In this document: positions 1-11,132 of the stretch, one piece after another
Layout of the letters: each line of letters begins with the position of its first letter
Numbering within the stretch: position 1 is the first letter of the stretch
Assembly: GCA_963971535.1 (NCBI GenBank)
Contig: OZ020599.1
Coordinates: 97,571,120 to 97,635,119 of the forward strand
DNA length: 64,000 nt
Direction of reading: 5' to 3'
Source of the DNA: Notolepis coatsorum
Taxonomy: Eukaryota; Chordata; Actinopteri; Aulopiformes; Paralepididae
Program-made: the position numbers and the translations under genes
Notes under the pieces: generated by a model
What the model was told of the DNA's origin: nothing
Databases searched by the model: none
Seen by the model: only the letters and a program-made list of their open reading frames with translations

Positions 1-625
1 AAGATGATTAAACAAGAGATTTTGTAGAGACTGTACTGAATTCTGCCATCCCGACACATGCAATTTGAAATATGATTATAGAATATCAGGCCTATAAATT
101 ACCTTATTATGGCCAAGTCACACATCTATGATCGGGCAAAATCTCCCCTTTCCAATGGCAATTTTTCAATTATTTTCAATCCTGGATTTAGTACAGTATC
201 ACCAGGCGTGCAGCAAAAACTGTGAATGAAATCTACTGTAAGTACAGTTACTTTTTTATAATGTAAATTTCTCAGCCATTTTTCATCAGATTGCAACGCA
301 GTTTTTTGCTAGACGTTCACATAAATGTAGAGAAACTAACTGTGTTCTGTTTTATGGCAATAACCGACGTTCAGGTTTGTGTGAGATAATCCCGAGAAAT
401 AAAGAAGTCAATCCAGAAGTTGGATGATTGACAGGGGCTGGCATGAGCTAGGAAGTGTAGTTTTTTTTTTTAATTATTTTGTAAGCCCATCGAAAGTCCT
501 GGGTCTCCTCTCCTCATAGGACTACAAACAAAATGGTGGCGTCATTTCCTCGTGTCAATATTCGCCTTTTTCCGACTCGATTTCTATAACTCGTATTTCA
601 CTAACACTTAAAACCATTGGTAAAC
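1..625. other. Upstream intron sequence, unassigned
   Basis: This stretch lies upstream of the first DLGAP exon in the window and is taken as intron. It is AT-rich, has no open frame with a recognisable domain, and no repeat with clear ends was found. Confidence 0.5.
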
Positions 626-836
626 AAACGTAGTGCTGGGGCGCTCCAGTAGCACACCATATAGCGCACTGAGTCGCGAAGCGGTCGTCCCAGGTTCGTT
701 TCCCAGTCCCGGCGACCATTTGCCGCATGTCTTCCCTACCTCTCCTCCCGTTTTCCCTTTCTCCTCTATCGGTCCTGCGTGGCCAGAAAAAGCTGTAAAC
801 GCTAATAAAGATTAATAAAAAAAAAAACGTAGTGCT
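626..836 (+). mobile_element. tRNA-headed SINE with target duplication
   Basis: A SINE body of about 187 bp (638-824) is flanked by a perfect 12-bp direct repeat, aaacgtagtgct, at 626-637 and 825-836. The left part has a tRNA-like head with a B-box-like gttcgtttccc near 692. The right end runs into an A-rich tail. A related copy lies at 38488-38660, sharing the downstream block around catgtcttcc. The exact flanking repeat shows a target-primed insertion whose ends have barely decayed. Confidence 0.85.
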
Positions 837-1513
837 GAAAATATACACTTTGACTGCTGTTTTGACAGGGTCAGGGTCTTTACTCTTGGCTACGTTTGAA
901 GAAGAAAAAAAACGCAACATTAATTCATACATTCTGTAGATGTATGGATTGGAGATGGATTTATGGCGTGATGTCATTGTGGGTCCGGTACCGGACCCCT
1001 CGGGCTTAAGAGGTTAAAGTAAAGTCCTTTCACTTTAGCTATGAAGGGGAGGATGAGCACAGAGAGTGGATGAATGTCACTGAGCAGGGATTCAAGGTAA
1101 ACGGCTCACTTTCCTTGGCAACCGTTGTCTCCTTTCCTTCCTAATAGCTAAGCAAAATGCTTCCTCATCCACATCAATATTAATGCATTTAATAAGCCTC
1201 CTTTGATATATTCCTGTCATAATGCATCAGAAACGGATGGCAAAAACGAAAGGCTAAGTTACAGCAGGTTAAGAGGAAAGAAATGCCTTCATGTCATGGT
1301 TCACAGTTTACTGACTAGAGCCTAAATCTAACAATTATGAAAGGTAGAATAGTTATTTATTTTTCTCCCCCACCACAAATATTAGAATCGGAACAGTGAT
1401 TCGACAAGAACCAGTTTCGATGACCAGAACCGGATTGCTAAAATCGAAATGATACCCAACAACCCTCCTGGGGGGAAAAGGTATCTGTACGAAAAGTTTT
1501 CACTGTGCTCCTA
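837..1513. other. Intron sequence with one perfect palindrome
   Basis: No gene is visible. The 18-base sequence gggtccggtaccggaccc at 981-998 is its own reverse complement and lies just before a TTAA near 1014. It may be the end of a TTAA-type element, but I could not find its partner end. Confidence 0.3.
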
Positions 1514-1690
1514 AATAGGCTTGGGCGGTATGACGGTATTACGGTATACCAGGATATTTCGAAATCCCGCCGGTATGATTCTCAATACCGTGACGTCATA
1601 GACTGCTATTACACTGACACAGAGTTGATTGTAGTGCACAGCACGTGCCAGCAGAGGGTTACGTGGCCATCGTTCTGTGAGTTAGCGTTG
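1514..1690. mobile_element. Terminus of a non-autonomous DNA element (partial)
   Basis: The sequence from about 1514 begins ggcttgggcggtatgacgg and is rich in ggtat/atacc motifs, a pattern common at the ends of fish hAT-like elements. No matching inverted end was found downstream, so only one end is supported. Confidence 0.35.
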
Positions 1691-1691
1691 A

Positions 1692-1890
1692 TACCTGGCT
1701 GGTGCGGGCTAACTGGCCATCGTTCCGGGAGCTAATGTTACTAGTACTAGGCTGGTGCGGGCTAACTGGCCATCGTTCCGGGAGCTAACGTTACTAGTAC
1801 TAGGCTGGTGCGGGCTAACTGGCCATCGTTCCGGGAGCTAACGTTACTAGTACTAGGCTGGTGCGGGCTAACTGGCCATCGTTCCGGGAT
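1692..1890. repeat. 53-bp tandem repeat, about 3.7 copies
   Basis: A 53-bp unit starting ggctggtgcgggctaactgg and ending in actagtacta repeats about 3.7 times with very few differences. The unit contains gctaacgtta, a motif frequent inside fish DNA elements, so the array probably arose within the element whose end lies at 1514. Confidence 0.85.
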
Positions 1891-2466
1891 TTGTTTACTT
1901 GGTAACACGGGTTGCTAAGGAATTTAGGTTTGAGGTTGAAGAAAGTGCACTTTTAGGTTGAAAGAACGGCCCTAATGTCAACGTGTTTCAATATAAGCGT
2001 GATATATGGTGATAACGAGTATATTGTTAGAGATCTTTATTGATAATGAACATATATACAGTACATATAGAGGCCCATCATTATCAAAAGGATAAAAACG
2101 CAAGAAAGCTAACCGCTTATTTCCATTGCGGTCCTTCAGATGTCTGTGAGTAATATGCACTGGTGAGTGTCTGCCTGGATGTGTGTAGGTGTATGAGAGT
2201 ATGAGTGCATGATACGACATGCACTTGTCAGCCTATGGGTAAAGCGAGGGTGTTCCAACCACGCAGGGGGGGAGGAAAACATAGTGTCCGCCTAGTGTTT
2301 TATACACTCTGAGAAAGCAGCTAAAGCCCCGATTGGATTGATTTACTGTCACCTATGTTTGATTGACAGGTGGACTGCATTCTGCCAATCTCGAGAGAAG
2401 AGGCCCCACCCCTGACCGCTCCCCTGAAGTTCCAGTCGATTGGAGTGCAAGTTGAGAACGGCAGGC
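1891..2466. other. Intron sequence, unassigned
   Basis: AT-rich sequence with no recognisable gene or bounded repeat. Confidence 0.4.
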
Positions 2467-4350
2467 CGTGAGTACACATGCCCCCCTCAGTACACATGCC
2501 CCCCTCGCCCCGCCCCCCCTTCAATACACACGACCCCTCGGTACACACACGACCCCTCGGTACACACACCCCCTTCAGTACACACGCCCCCTTCAGTACA
2601 CACGCCCCCTCAGTACACACGCCCCCCTCAGTACACACACCCCCTTCAGTACACACGGCCCCTTCAATACACACGCCCCCTTCAATACACACGCCCCCTT
2701 CAATACACACGCCCCCTCAGTACACACGCCCCCTCAGTACACACGCCCCCCTCAGTACACACACCCCCTTCAGTACACACGGCCCCTTCAATACACACGC
2801 CCCCTTCAATACACACGCCCCCTCAGTACACACGCCCCCTTCAGTACACACGCCCCCTTCAGTACACATGCCCCCCTCAGTACACACGCCCCCCTCGCCC
2901 CGCCCCCCCTTCAATACACACGCCCCCCTCGGTACACACGACCCCTCGGTACACACACGACCCCTCGGTACACACACCCCCTTCAGTACACACGCCCCCT
3001 TCAATACACACGCCCCCTCAGTACACACGCCCCCCTCAGTACACACACCCCCTTCAGTACACACGCCCCCTTCAATACACACGCCCCCTTCAATACACAC
3101 GCCCCCTTCAATACACACGCCCCCTCAGTACACACGCCCCCCTCAGTACACACGACCCCCTTCAGTACACACGGCCCCTTCAATACACACGCCCCCTTCA
3201 ATACACACGCCCCCTCAGTACACACGCCCCCTTCAGTACACACGCCCCCTTCAGTACACACGCCCCCCTCAGTACACACGCCCCCTCTGTACACACGCCC
3301 CCTTCAGTACACACGCCCCCTTCAATACACACGCCCCCCTCAGTACACACGCCCCCTTCAATACACACGCCCCCCTCAGTACACACGCCCCCTTCAATAC
3401 ACACGCCCCCTCAGTATACACGGCCCCTTCAGTACACACGCCCCCTTCAGTACACACGCCCCCTCAGTATACACGGCCCCTTCAGTACACACGCCCCCTT
3501 CAGTACACACGCCCCCTCAGTATACACGGCCCCTTCAATACACACGCCCCCCTCTGTACACACGCCCCCTTCAATACACACGCCCCCTTCAGTACACACG
3601 CCCCCCTCAGTACACACGCCCCCCTCAGTACACACGCCCCCTCAGTACACACGCCCCCTTCAGTACACACGCCCCCTTTAATACACACGCCCCCTTCAGT
3701 ACACACGCCCCCTTCAGTACACACGCCCCCTTCAGTACACACGCCCCCCTCAGTACACACGCCCCCTTCAGTACACAGGCCCCCTTCAATACACACGCCC
3801 CCTTTAATACACACGCCCCCCTCAGTACACACGCCCCCCTCTGTACACACGCCCCCTTTAATACACACGCCCCCTTTAATACACACGCCCCCTTTAATAC
3901 ACACGCCCCCTTCAGTACACACGTCCCCCTTCAGTACACACACCCCCTTCAGTACACACGCCCCCTTCAGTACACACGTCCCCCTTCAGTACACACGCCC
4001 CCTTCAGTACACACGCCCCCTTCAGTACACACGCCCCCTTCAGTACACACGTCCCCCTTCAGTACACACGCCCCCCTCTGTACACATGCCCCCTTTAATA
4101 CACACGCCCCCTTCAGTACACACGCCCCCTTCAGTACACACGCCCCCTTCAGTACACACGCCCCCTTCAGTACACACGCCCCCTTCAGTACACACGCCCC
4201 CTTCAATACACATGCCCCCCTCAGTACACACGCCCCCTTCAATACACACGCCCCCCTCTGTACACACGCCCCCCTCTGTACACACGCCCCCTTTAATACA
4301 CACGCCCCCTTCAGTACACACGCCCCCTTCAGTACACACGCCCCCTCAGT
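2467..4350. repeat. 18-bp minisatellite, about 1.9 kb
   Basis: About 105 copies of an 18-bp unit (ccccttcagtacacacgc, with 17- and 19-bp variants) fill this block. Sub-variants (cagtacacac, caatacacac, ggtacacac, ctgtacacac, tttaatacac) recur in larger blocks, so segments of several units were copied together. Each unit carries a run of four to six C, which puts a G-run every 18 bases on the minus strand. Long open frames in several frames and on both strands arise only because the unit lacks stops. Nothing here is a gene. Confidence 0.95.
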
Positions 4351-4442
4351 AAATTTAGCGCTGTTATTAAACACCTTCACACATTCATCAGTCCATTTTT
4401 CCTTTTTAGAACATCCCCTTCTCTGCTTCTTGTCTATTTCAC

Positions 4443-4492
4443 AGACACACACACACAGACACAGACACACAGACACACACACACACACTCAG
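4443..4492. repeat. CA/GT microsatellite
   Basis: Alternating acac and acag runs next to the 18-bp array, about 50 bases. Confidence 0.9.
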
Positions 4493-4739
4493 TGAGCTTG
4501 TTGGTTGCCTCTGGGCCCGGCTGTAGTGGTGGTGGAGGCAGTACCAAGGTCACACAGCAGCAGCACTCTGCAGAACAGCAGCCCAGCACTCTGACTGATG
4601 GGCTCCCGCTCTTGTTTTGACCGTGGTGGTGGCAGGAGGCTGTAGTGAGAAGCCATCCATTTAACACCACCCAGTGCCGTGTCATCTGTGTCGGAGCGCC
4701 ATTACCTAACTCTGTTCCTCTCTTGAGCTGTTCCTCATC

Positions 4740-4996
4740 GCCCACTCCATCTCTTGTTACAGCTGTCTCCTCTTCTCTTCTTTTTTTTATCTTCTCCCCT
4801 TCTCTTTTTTTCTTTTTTTTATCGTCTCTTTTTATCTTCTTCTTTTCTCCTCTCCTCATCCTCTTCTCTTTTCTCCCCTTCTTCTCTCCTCTCTTCTCTT
4901 CTTTTCTTCTCCTTCTCTCTTTTTAATTTTCTTCTCTTTTTATCTTCTCTGCTCTTTTCTCCTTCTCTTCTCTCCTCTCCTCCTCTTCTCTTCTCC
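4740..4996. repeat. Pyrimidine-rich (TTCTC)-type tract
   Basis: About 250 bases made almost only of C and T on the plus strand, ending about 110 bases before the splice acceptor at 5107-5108. It is simple low-complexity DNA. Confidence 0.85.
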
Positions 4997-5108
4997 TGTG
5001 TATAGTACTGTACCTACAGCTGACGTCACGTCCTGTTATCCATCAGTCTAACTCTATAATGACTAGAGTACTATAGAGTCTACAGCTGACCTGTGTGTGT
5101 GTGTCCAG

Positions 5109-5566
5109 TCTCAGCCGGGGCAGCAGCATGGCCTCCAGACAGAACACGGAGACGGAGCCCCAGGAGTGCCAGGACGACGGCGCGCCCTCCTCCGAGAACA
5201 CCAACAACAACAACGGTCAGACGGTGAACTCTGACGCCACCACGGCCAACGGAGAGGACAGCGCCGTGGGACAGCAGCAGCAGCAGCAGCCGCCGCATAA
5301 ACCCGCCAGGATACCCAGCTCGCTGCCGCCAGAGAGCCTGGACCCGGCGCTGGACCCGTCCTCCCTGCCCCCCCCGGACCCCAGCCTGGAGACGGGGAAC
5401 GGCAGCCTGGTCCACGGCGACCAGGGCGACCAGGCCACCACTCCTCCGGCCTGCCTCCGAGACGGGAACTGGTTCCTGAAGCTGCTGCAGGCCGAGGTGG
5501 GCCGCATGGAGGGCTGGTGTCGACAGATGGAGCAGGAGACCAAAGACAACGAGATCTCGGAGGAAG
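5109..5566 (+). CDS. dlgap4: DLGAP-family scaffold protein, internal coding exon (probable dlgap4)
   Basis: DLGAP/SAPAP/GKAP proteins link PSD-95 to SHANK in the postsynaptic density. This exon follows gtgtgtgtccag and ends at gaggaag before gtgagc. It gives about 152 residues: a serine-rich start (SLSRGSSMASRQNTETEPQE), a low-complexity N/T/Q region with six glutamines, a proline-rich stretch, and then the start of the conserved C-terminal GKAP domain (GNWFLKLLQAEVGRMEGWC). It starts with the last base of a split codon and ends with the first base of the next. Family membership is secure. The choice of dlgap4 over dlgap1 is inference. A hAT MITE begins 22 bases past the donor. Confidence 0.93.
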
Positions 5567-5580
5567 GTGAGCGAGACGGT

Positions 5581-5959
5581 GTTTAGAGTAGGGGTGGGCA
5601 TTTTAGAAAATGGGAAAAACAGTAGATTAAAAAATAATAATAAAATCCAGATCGATTGATCGCATGCTATACTCGAGTGATGTATTACTCGTAAAGGGGA
5701 AAAAAACTAAAAAAAAGATTAATAAATGTGCATTTTTTTTTTACTTAATTTTGTTCATTCACGTATGTTTAAGGAAACCAACAAACAGTTATAATCTTAC
5801 ACATACACGTGAAACAAATATGTAAAAAATTAAAAAATAAAAAGTTAAACTTTTTTTTATTTATATATATATACATTTTTTTAATTATTTAAGATCGATT
5901 TTTTTCATAGCTGCGAGAAATTGATTAATCGATTACTCACGCCCATCCCTAGTTTAGAG
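5581..5959. mobile_element. hAT-type MITE with perfect 8-bp target duplication
   Basis: The element spans 5589-5951, beginning taggggtgggca and ending gcccatcccta, imperfect inverted ends. An exact 8-bp duplication, gtttagag, lies at 5581-5588 and 5952-5959. The inside is AT-rich and non-coding. The first target copy begins 14 bases after the exon ending at 5566, close to the intron's donor. Confidence 0.88.
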
Positions 5960-6004
5960 AGGCTGTCGCTCGCTCTGTGGCGCGCAGAGAGGCCTGTCGG
6001 AGAG

Positions 6005-6420
6005 CTGAATGGTTCGCACAAGGTCCTTGAAGTGCTTAAAGTGCTTGACTTTTTACAAGAGAAAGTCGAGGCCTGGAATTCCTTGAAAACAGCCCATTTT
6101 TTAACAAGCTGCTTAAAAAGTCATTGAAATTCAAATCAACCATTCGCATTGAATGTTTTGTTCGTCCATGATCAAATAGTTTTATCTTTTTTTTTTTTTT
6201 TTTTTTTTTTTTTCAAATCTGACGAGTCTCTTCCTCATTTCTTCGTGTGTGATGCTCTAGCTTGCTCTAGCTGGCAAGCAGGCCAAAAGAAGATGCTTAA
6301 AAAAACTGCATTTAAAAGTGAATTGTATCCTTTGAAAATGTTATCCTTGAAAATGGAAAATAGTGCTTGGAAGTACTTAAAAGTCCATTTCATTTTGCAA
6401 TGTCTGTGGGAGCCCTGCTG
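6005..6420. mobile_element. Probable non-autonomous DNA element (ends uncertain)
   Basis: The block starts near caaggtccttgaagtgctta and closes near gggagccctg. It repeats the theme of short aagtgctta and ccttgaaaa motifs known from interspersed fish hAT-like elements. A run of about 29 T lies at 6187-6214. No target duplication was identified, so boundaries are approximate. Confidence 0.4.
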
Positions 6421-6545
6421 AGAGTTGAATGTACTCTGTATGAGAGTTGAATGTACTCAGTATGATGGATGAATGTACTCTGTATGAGAGTTGAATGTAC
6501 TCAGTATGATGGATGAATGTACTCAGTATGATTGATGAATGAACT
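6421..6545. repeat. 22-bp tandem repeat, about 5.5 copies
   Basis: Units of the form tgatggatgaatgtactcag, alternating with a gagagttgaatgtactc variant, repeat at 22-bp spacing. Confidence 0.85.
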
Positions 6546-7002
6546 CACTGTGAACAGGCTTTAGATGCGAGCTCTGAAAGATCTGATCTGGAAACAGAAA
6601 AAAGGTCCCATTCTTCAGGAAATGTCATTCTTCTCGTTAGTTCCAGTGAAAGGCATGTCAGTTCGACAATGGAATTGTCATTTTAAACGACGACGTCTGT
6701 GTCCATGAAGCAGAGACCAACGGTCAGGCCAGGCCTCCGCTCCTCCTGTCCACTCTGGACGTGCCGGGTCAGCCTCATTATGAGGGTTAGCAGCAGCACT
6801 GTTCATTAAGGTGGACCCGGGTTTCTGTCCAGCTGTAATAAAGCCAGCAGCACAGACTCATCTCCCCGCTTCTCATCTCCTAGAATCCCTCCCAGCTTTG
6901 AGCCTTCCAGGCATATCTACTGTAGCGCTGCAGTGGCTTCACTGTGGATGAACTACATCATGGACTCTGCTCACACTGGACCTTCCTTCTTCATATAACT
7001 CG
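6546..7002. other. Intron sequence, unassigned
   Basis: Relatively unique-looking sequence with no open frame of note and no repeat recognised. Confidence 0.4.
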
Positions 7003-8139
7003 TATAACTAGGACTGCTTATTTAGTTTATCATATAACTAGGACTGCTTATTTAGTTTATCATATAACTACAGCTGCTTATTTAGTTTATCATATAACTA
7101 CAGCTGCTTATTTAGTTTATCATATAACTACAGCTGCTTATTTGGTTTCTCGTATAACTAGGACTGCTTAGCATGCTATAAATTGCCCCTTGTGGGACTA
7201 ATAAGGTTTTTTTAATGCAATTGGATTTAGTTTCTCATATAACTAGGACTCCTTATTTAGTTTCTCATATAACTAGGGCTGCTTATTTAGTTTCTCATAT
7301 AACTATAGCTACTTATTTAGTTTCTCATATAACTAGGACTGCTTATTTAGTTTATCATATAACTAGGACTGCTTATTTAGTTTATCATATAACTAGGACT
7401 GCTTATTTAGTTTCTCATATAACTAGGGCTGCTTATTTAGTTTCTCATATAACTAGGACTGCTTATTTAGCTTCTCATATACTACAGCTGCTTATTTAGT
7501 TTCTCATAACTATGACTGCTTATTTAGTTTCTCATATAACTATAGCCTCTTATTTAGTTTCTCATATAACTACAGCTTATTTAGTTTCTCATATAACTAG
7601 GGCTGCTTATTTAGTTTATCATATAACTAGGACTGCTTATTTAGTTTATCATATAACTAGGACTGCTTATTTAGTTTATCATATAACTAGGACTGCTTAT
7701 TTAGTTTATCATATAACTAGGACTGCTTATTTAGTTTATCATATAACTAGGACTGCTTATTTAGTTTATCATATAACTAGGACTGCTTATTTAGTTTCTC
7801 ATATAACTAGGACTGCTTATTTAGTTTATCATATAACTACAGCTTATTTAGTTTCTCATAACTACAGCTGCTTATTTAGTTGCTCATATAACTAGGACTG
7901 CTTATTTAGTTTATCATATAACTAGGACTGCTTATTTAGTTTATCATATAACTACATATTATTTAGTTTCTCATATAACTACAGCTGCTTATTTAGTTTA
8001 TCATATAACTACAGCTTATTTAGTTTCTCATATAACTAGGACTGCTTATTTAGTTTCTCATATAACTACAGCTGCTTATTTAGCTTCTCATATAACTACA
8101 GCTGCTTATTTAGTTTATCATATAACTATCATATATCAT
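7003..8139. repeat. 30-bp minisatellite, first block
   Basis: About 37 copies of a 30-bp unit read catataactaggactgctta followed by tttagtttat, with variants (tttctcat, acagctgctt). The unit length is a multiple of three, so an open frame persists (YLVYHITRTA repeats), but this is not a gene. The array continues at 10076-10180 after an insertion, and a lone unit sits at 10925-10951. Confidence 0.95.
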
Positions 8140-8742
8140 ATAACTATGTACATGTCAAAATACTTCCCAAAGGTCAGTGAATACCACGATCACAACACCA
8201 GAGGGAGCTCCACAAATCATGTTAAACCCAGATTCGGCTCAAACAAGGGACTAAACACGTTTTGCAATTATGCCACATCAATGTGGAACGCCCTACCCAA
8301 AGCTGTAAAGGAATGTGAATCACTACCCACTTTCAAAACCACTCTCAAAGAACACCTACGGGAGACTGAAATTCGAAACTGGCCCCTGTAAATGTCCTAA
8401 CCCAACCCCCTCCAATGTACAGTAAATGTCCAAGTATGGTTGTCAATATTCCAATGTACAGTTTTGCTTGTACAGTGTCCCCCACCCACCCCTCCTACCC
8501 AACCCCCCCACCCCACCCACCCAACCACCTCCAATGTACAGTCCCCCACCCACCCACCCAAGCCCCCCACCCCACCTACCCAACTCTTTTTGTATCACAA
8601 ACAGTACTGTATTTGCAAATCTGGTATGTCATAAATGTATAGATGTAGCAGTACTGTCTATATGTTATGATGAATTGAAAATGGGGGACCCTGATGTAAA
8701 CAAGACGAAAGTCTTTCTCTGGTCTGCATCCCCTTAACAATT
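8140..8742 (+). mobile_element. LINE 3' fragment with C-terminal reverse-transcriptase remnant
   Basis: A 5'-truncated LINE lies inside the 30-bp minisatellite. An open frame at 8146-8391 gives the conserved tail seen in CR1/L2-like LINE proteins (HNTRGSS, then ATSMWNALPKAVKECESLPTFKTTLKEHL). The 3' UTR that follows has three runs of ccaccc and the phrase gaattgaaaatgggggaccc. Other copies of this 3' UTR lie at 27736-28254 (minus), 28567-28840 (plus), 30528-30590 and 32603-33240. The terminal 64 bases are at 10012-10075, beyond a hAT insertion. Confidence 0.85.
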
Positions 8743-10011
8743 GTATGTATCAGGGTTCGAAATTAATGGGGGCTTGGGGCATAATGCCCTTGAAAATGGA
8801 CAAAATGCCCTCGAATCAGTTAAGGGGGGCACTTAATGCCCCCGACAGTTTACTAATTATATATATATATTTATCCGGTAATGGAGCGTCTGTGTATCGT
8901 ACGGTTCAGATGACGCGCAAATAAAAAAATTCATTTGGCGGAGCCGGTGTTCTGCACTGGCTGCAGGCAGCAGCAGCACTGCAGCCCAATAGGGTCCAGC
9001 TGCAGCCACGTGCTAGTCAGTTTACGCACAATATAAATCAATCTTCATTACGACTTTAAAAACATAGCCATTAACATACACACATCTTGCCATAGCGTTA
9101 GCAGTTTGTACAAAACAACGCACGTTTTAACTATGGTAGCCCGACGCAGCCCGCAAGCTAATACTGTACAGTCAATGAAATGTCACCGTAGCTACTACTA
9201 GCTACTGTAGCAGAGGAGGAAATGGGAGTCTGAGAGGCGGGGTGTTTAAAGACAATGATAGGCGTTTATTCAACATCCAAGAAGGCTAACATACAACTAT
9301 GTTTTACTAACTCCAACCGGGACTATTACCGCTGTCCCACTGCATGTTGATGTTATGAACTCCTCCTAACGTTACCGGAGCTGAAGGTGCCACACGCTAA
9401 AATGTCCGTGGGGACCCGCGCCAACCCATAGATAGTTCCAACTCACCGAATTACGTAATCCACCACAGTTGCACTCAATATTTAAATAATGTTAGTCTAA
9501 ATAAATGTAGACAGAAACATAATAATTTCAAGCAGAAAACAAATCTTTCCATTAAGAACTGACGATCAGGGAATTTAAACATGGTTGACATTGTTTTTGT
9601 GTGTTTATATTAAAGAAAGGAAAGTCTAGTGCTGGCTGAGCATATTGTTTGTTTGCACTAAGTTAATACTTTGACAATATATTTTTCAGTCAGTTCGGTC
9701 TTTGTGTGCCAAACATTATTTAAGGCTGTAAACACTGTAAACCTTTTATTTTATTTTTAATAAATGAGAAGCATGTTTAGATTTGAGTGTTAAATTTTTT
9801 TTTAATAAAAATTAACGTATATCGAACTGAAAACCGTGACCCCAAAATCGTGATGCGAACCAAACCGTCCATTTTGTGAACCGTCCCACCCCTACCGTTT
9901 ATCATAAAAATGCAGTGCCCCCGAAATACAAAAAAAAGCCCCCGAAAATCAATTAAGGGGGGCAAAAAAAGCCCTTGAATTTTTTTTTTTTTTTCTAACC
10001 CTGGTATGTAT
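8743..10011. mobile_element. Non-autonomous hAT element nested in the LINE
   Basis: The element runs 8751-10003. It begins cagggttcgaaattaatg and ends ttctaaccctg. An exact 8-bp duplication, gtatgtat, lies at 8743-8750 and 10004-10011, and joining the flanks restores the LINE 3' UTR. Near both ends are gggggca/tgccccc motifs that can pair. No transposase frame is present. The internal sequence contains a CpG-containing region (9370-9430). Confidence 0.92.
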
Positions 10012-10075
10012 TGAGCTGTACTGTACTGTTACCCATTCTGCAATCTGTTAATAAAGTTTTCAATCAATCAATCAA
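10012..10075 (+). mobile_element. LINE 3' terminus with (AATC) tail
   Basis: This completes the LINE begun at 8140: tgagctgtactg, cccattctgcaatctg, ttaataaagttttc and a short (aatc)n tail, after which the 30-bp array resumes. The tail repeat is the same as at 27736 and 28840. Confidence 0.85.
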
Positions 10076-10180
10076 AACTGCTTATTTAGTTTCTCATATA
10101 ACTAGGACTGCTTATTTAGCTTCTCGTATAACTAGGACTGCTTATTTAGTTTCTCATATAACTACCGCTGCTTATTTAGA
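10076..10180. repeat. 30-bp minisatellite, second block
   Basis: Three to four more units of the array described for 7003-8139, separated from it by the LINE plus hAT insertion. Confidence 0.9.
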
Positions 10181-10499
10181 GCTTTCTCCGTCTCTCTTTT
10201 ATCCTACTTATTGCCCTTCTTGAAAACAAAATTAAGTTGTTGTTGTTGTTGTTAGACTTGCAGAACAAATGAGGTAAATCCCACATACTTGTTCCTCTCC
10301 TCCAGTCTCATTACGGCTGTGTTATGCACCACATAGTGAGCTGCAGCGGCAGCCTTCCTGCAGACTTCCTGCACCAAATCAATACGAGACGCTTGTTTCC
10401 GGGTCTTAAGAGCTTGTTGTTTATTTGTCTCATTTTGGACAACATTGTTGTCTGTTGCTTAGTCAGGAGCTTCATAACGGTGTGTAATGCCCCACTGTG

Positions 10500-10740
10500 T
10501 GGGGGGCGACAGTGGCTCGGGAGGTAGAGCAGTCGTCTGGTAATCTGGAGGTTCCCAGTTCGATTCCCGCTCCTCCCGGGCAGCGCGTCAGTGTCCTTGA
10601 GCAAGACACTTAACCCTTAACTGCTCCCGATGAGCAGGTTGGCACCTGCTCCGCCGTCGGTCTGTGTGAGATGAATGGGTAAAATGTGAGGAACAAATTG
10701 TAATGATGAAAAGCGACTATATAAATGCACCATTTTCCAT
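10500..10740 (+). mobile_element. tRNA-derived SINE
   Basis: The head has a tRNA-like A box (tggctcgggaggtagagcag) and B box (gttcgattcc). The body carries ccttgagcaagacacttaac and the tail agcgactatataaatgcacc. Copies of the same family lie at 33241-33332 (minus, head only), 58392-58600 and 62036-62285. It ends about 30 bases before the DLGAP exon at 10769. Confidence 0.88.
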
Positions 10741-10768
10741 TTAATTGACCATTTCTGTGTATTTGCAG

Positions 10769-10860
10769 TGTTGGGTACGGTCCGCAGTGCAGTCGGCAGC
10801 GCCCAGCTCCTCATGACCAAGAAGTTCCAGCAGTTCAGAGGACTCTGTAACGAGAACCTG
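10769..10860 (+). CDS. dlgap4: DLGAP-family coding exon, GKAP domain part 2
   Basis: The acceptor is atttgcag and the donor gtgagttc. With the base carried over from the previous exon this gives 31 residues: VLGTVRSAVGSAQLLMTKKF then QQFRGLCNENL. It is part of the conserved helical GKAP domain found at the C terminus of all DLGAP proteins. It ends on a codon boundary. Part of its 3' end with the donor is copied again about 110 bases downstream (10957-10989). Confidence 0.95.
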
Positions 10861-10989
10861 GTGAGTTCTCACCCCCTACGTGAGCTCTGTTTATATCTTC
10901 ATCACTTCCCCCTTCCTGCATTTACATATAACTAGGACTGCTTATTTAGTTTAATTTGTAACGAGAACCTGGTGGGTTCTCTCACCCAG
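10847..10989 (+). repeat. Tandem copy of an exon-intron boundary
   Basis: The sequence tgtaacgagaacctggtg, which spans the end of the DLGAP exon and its splice donor (10847-10864), recurs at 10957-10974. In both places it continues as gttctc then caccc. The gap holds one unit of the 30-bp minisatellite. The second copy has gtgggt where the true donor has gtgagt. Confidence 0.85.
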
Positions 10990-11132
10990 TACCGTCTGGG
11001 AGAAATGCAAGGCCCTGTGCAAGATTTAAACGTGAGCCCCCCCCCCCCCCCCCTATAGGTAAAAAAAATATATAGAAAATTGTAATTAATAAAAAGAATG
11101 GGGAAAAAATGTAATTTCTTTTGTGTGCATAC

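Noticed and set aside
2467-4350. CRISPR-like regular repeat
   Set aside because: No unique spacers and the genome is eukaryotic; it is a plain minisatellite.
2440-4495. Long Pro/Thr/His-rich open frames up to 675 codons
   Set aside because: They are the 18-bp minisatellite read in different frames; both strands are open, and there is no conserved domain or splice context.
5080-5601. Antisense frame opposite the DLGAP exon
   Set aside because: A shadow of a GC-rich real exon; no splice or start support.
6944-7895. YLVYHITRTA-repeat frame
   Set aside because: A 30-bp unit keeps one frame open; no start, domain or RNA evidence.
8415-8737. Proline-rich open frames
   Set aside because: They fall in the C-rich LINE 3' UTR and occur again in other copies of it.
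10500-10580. Possible tRNA gene
   Set aside because: A and B boxes belong to a SINE head; the sequence does not close into a cloverleaf and is followed by a SINE body found at other sites.
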